NCBI RefSeq assembly: GCF_900109205.1
Contig: NZ_FNZB01000002.1
Coordinates: forward strand, 62,001 to 126,000
Direction: 5' to 3'
Length of the DNA stretch: 64,000 nt
From: Sphingomonas sp. OV641
GTDB lineage: Bacteria > Pseudomonadota > Alphaproteobacteria > Sphingomonadales > Sphingomonadaceae
Part shown: in pieces, positions 62,332 to 64,000 of the stretch
Position numbering within the stretch: the stretch's first letter is position 1
Layout of the letters: every line of letters begins with the position of its first letter
The notes under the pieces: generated by a model
Databases searched by the model: none
What the model saw: the letters and a program-made list of their open reading frames with translations, nothing else
Told to the model about the DNA's origin: nothing
Translations under genes and position numbers: made by a program

Positions 62332-63363
62332 ATGGCCGACAGTTCCTGGATCGCCGTCGATGCGATGGGCGGCGACGAGGGGGTGGCGGTCATGCTGGCG
62401 GGCGTCGCGCGTGCGCGCCACCAGTTCGAGGGGATGAAGTTCCTTCTCGTGGGTGACGAGGCAGCGATTCGCGAGGGGCTGAAACGCCATCCGAATCTCA
62501 GCCAGAATGCCGAGATCGTTCACGCTCCCGATGTCATCGCGGGCGATGAGAAGGCCGGCCAGGCACTGCGCCGTGCCAAGACAACGTCGATGGGCGTCGC
62601 GATCGATTGCGTGAAGCAGGGTCGCGCCGCCGCGGCCGTGTCCGCGGGAAACACCGGCGCGCTGATGGCGATGGCGAAGCTGGCGCTGCGCACCATGCCC
62701 GGCATCGACCGCCCCGCCCTGGCCGCGCTGCTTCCCACGCTGGGCGAGAATGATCTCGTCATGCTCGACCTTGGTGCCAATACCGAGGTCGAGACCAAGA
62801 ACCTCGTTCAGTTTGCGGTCATGGGCGCGGCTTATGCCCGGGTGACCATGGATCTCGACAGTCCGCGTGTGGCGCTGCTGAATATCGGCAGCGAGGATCA
62901 GAAGGGCACGGAGGAAATCCGCGACGCCGCTGCCGCGCTGCGCAGCGCGCCGCACCTGCCGATGACCTTCACCGGTTTCGTCGAAGGTGACCGGCTGTCG
63001 CGCGGCGAGCATGACGTGATCGTGTGCGATGGCTTTTCCGGCAACATCGCGCTGAAAACCGCTGAGGGCACCGCGCGCTTCGTCGCCGATCTGCTCAAGC
63101 GCGCCTTCACCAGCTCCGTCCGGTCCAAGATCGGTTTCCTGATTTCCCGTCCGGCGACGCAGTTGCTGCGCGATCGGCTGGACCCGAACAATCACAATGG
63201 TGCCGTCTTCCTGGGGCTGAACGGCCTGGTCCTGAAAAGCCATGGCGGCGCGAACGAGATCGGCGTGGCGAATGCGATTGGCGTCGCGGCCAAGATGGTA
63301 CGCGCCGATCTGACCCGGCGAATCGCCGAGGACTTGCGGAAATTCGAGAGGCAGGCGGCATGA
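62332..63363 (+). CDS. plsX: Phosphate acyltransferase PlsX
   Basis: A 343-residue enzyme that turns acyl-ACP into acyl-phosphate for phospholipid synthesis. It starts [19 protein letters not shown] and has [20 protein letters not shown] and [18 protein letters not shown], all family landmarks. Stop overlaps the fabH start by four bases (ATGA). Confidence 0.96.
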   Translation: MADSSWIAVDAMGGDEGVAVMLAGVARARHQFEGMKFLLVGDEAAIREGLKRHPNLSQNAEIVHAPDVIAGDEKAGQALRRAKTTSMGVAIDCVKQGRAAAAVSAGNTGALMAMAKLALRTMPGIDRPALAALLPTLGENDLVMLDLGANTEVETKNLVQFAVMGAAYARVTMDLDSPRVALLNIGSEDQKGTEEIRDAAAALRSAPHLPMTFTGFVEGDRLSRGEHDVIVCDGFSGNIALKTAEGTARFVADLLKRAFTSSVRSKIGFLISRPATQLLRDRLDPNNHNGAVFLGLNGLVLKSHGGANEIGVANAIGVAAKMVRADLTRRIAEDLRKFERQAA

Positions 63364-64000
63364 TTCGCAGCGTCATCACCGGCACCGGATCGGCGCTGCC
63401 GGCGCGGCGCGTCTCGAATGCGGACATGGCGGAGATGGTGGACACCACCGACGAATGGATCGTCGAGCGGACCGGCATCCGTTTTCGCCATATTGCCGGG
63501 CCGGAGGAAACCACCGCCACCCTCGCCCGCGATGCGGCAAGCGCCGCTCTGGCAGCGGCAGGCGTGCTGGCGCAGGACATCGACCTCATCGTCCTTGCCA
63601 CTGCCACTCCCGACCAGACCTTTCCGTCGAGCGCCACCAAGGTGCAGGCGATGCTGGGCATCGACGATTGTGTCGCCTTTGACGTCGCCGCCGTCTGCTC
63701 CGGCTTTCTCTATGCCGTGCAGGTGGCGGACAGCATGCTCCGCGCCGGCGCGCACCGCCGCGCGCTGGTGATCGGCGCGGAAACCTTCAGCCGCATCCTT
63801 GATTGGGAGGATCGCACCACCTGCGTCCTGTTCGGCGACGGCGCGGGTGCGATCGTGCTGGAGGCGCAGGACAGCGACGAGGCCGAGGGCCGCGGCATCC
63901 TCGCCAGCCGGCTGCACGCCGATGGCCGGCACAACGAACTGCTGTACGTCGATGGCGGCCCCTCCACGACGGGCACGGTCGGAAAGCTGCGCATGAAGGG
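63360..64000 (+). CDS. fabH: 3-oxoacyl-ACP synthase III (partial)
   Basis: Initiates fatty-acid synthesis from acetyl-CoA and malonyl-ACP. Only the first 213 codons are in the window; the catalytic Cys113 in [13 protein letters not shown] is visible, but the His and Asn of the triad lie past the edge. It begins [20 protein letters not shown] and has [17 protein letters not shown], as usual. Confidence 0.96.
   Translation, partial: MIRSVITGTGSALPARRVSNADMAEMVDTTDEWIVERTGIRFRHIAGPEETTATLARDAASAALAAAGVLAQDIDLIVLATATPDQTFPSSATKVQAMLGIDDCVAFDVAAVCSGFLYAVQVADSMLRAGAHRRALVIGAETFSRILDWEDRTTCVLFGDGAGAIVLEAQDSDEAEGRGILASRLHADGRHNELLYVDGGPSTTGTVGKLRMK

Overview
The window is a gene-dense, GC-rich chromosomal stretch from an alphaproteobacterium, most probably a member of the Sphingomonadales (Sphingomonas-like). 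The pointers are a methionine synthase split into two genes, short-form HisG, exported proteins and zinc metalloproteases of types common in sphingomonads, small proteins of the DUF6356 and DUF4169 kinds, and many palindromic intergenic repeats built on gtcatcccgg / ccgggatgac. I saw no tRNA, rRNA, CRISPR array, transposase or phage gene. About seventy protein genes are called; the genes at both edges (metH C-terminal part, fabH) run off the window.

Region 1 (1-9.1 kb) is a vitamin B12 island, all on the minus strand: cobO, a cobalamin riboswitch, btuB, btuF, btuC, btuD, then a B12-dependent methionine synthase in two genes, with a perfect 22-bp palindrome at the start of the first. Uptake, adenosylation and use of cobalamin thus lie together. 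Region 2 (9.3-16.5 kb) has an exported zinc metalloprotease, a Crp/Fnr regulator divergent from a TauD-type dioxygenase with a shared 16-bp palindrome, and two unrecognised exported proteins. Region 3 (16.5-25.3 kb) holds an overlapping operon (DnaJ-type cochaperone, BrkB membrane protein, fabI, acetyltransferase, aroC), three small exported low-complexity proteins, a SleB-type cell-wall hydrolase, and a zincin-ccmA-ccmB operon divergent from a pterin carbinolamine dehydratase.

Region 4 (25.4-35.6 kb) carries a DEAD-box helicase, an MDR oxidoreductase, a PRISE-like reductase, a large beta-propeller/amidohydrolase fusion, a DUF885 hydrolase and a nitroreductase. Region 5 (35.6-45.8 kb) is the most accessory-looking part: a short stretch with small unknown genes and a degenerate repeat, then oxidative catabolism genes (epoxide hydrolase and Zn-type dehydrogenase divergent from an FAD monooxygenase; an SDR and a luciferase-like flavin enzyme divergent from a TetR regulator), then a PLP enzyme of trans-sulfuration type.

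Region 6 (45.9-53 kb) has a compact methylglyoxal-detoxification operon (hydrolase, TPR protein, gloA, second glyoxalase-fold protein, gloB) and a Mur-ligase/LD-carboxypeptidase pair that looks like peptidoglycan recycling. Region 7 (53-64 kb) is core housekeeping: pyrC, clpS, a J-domain protein with an N-terminal Cys/His cluster, bolA, NUDIX, pirin, DUF2332, hisG-hisD, nusB, DUF4169, MAPEG, rpmF, plsX and fabH. Many genes overlap by 1-4 bases, and several use GTG or TTG starts, so start choice is stated gene by gene.
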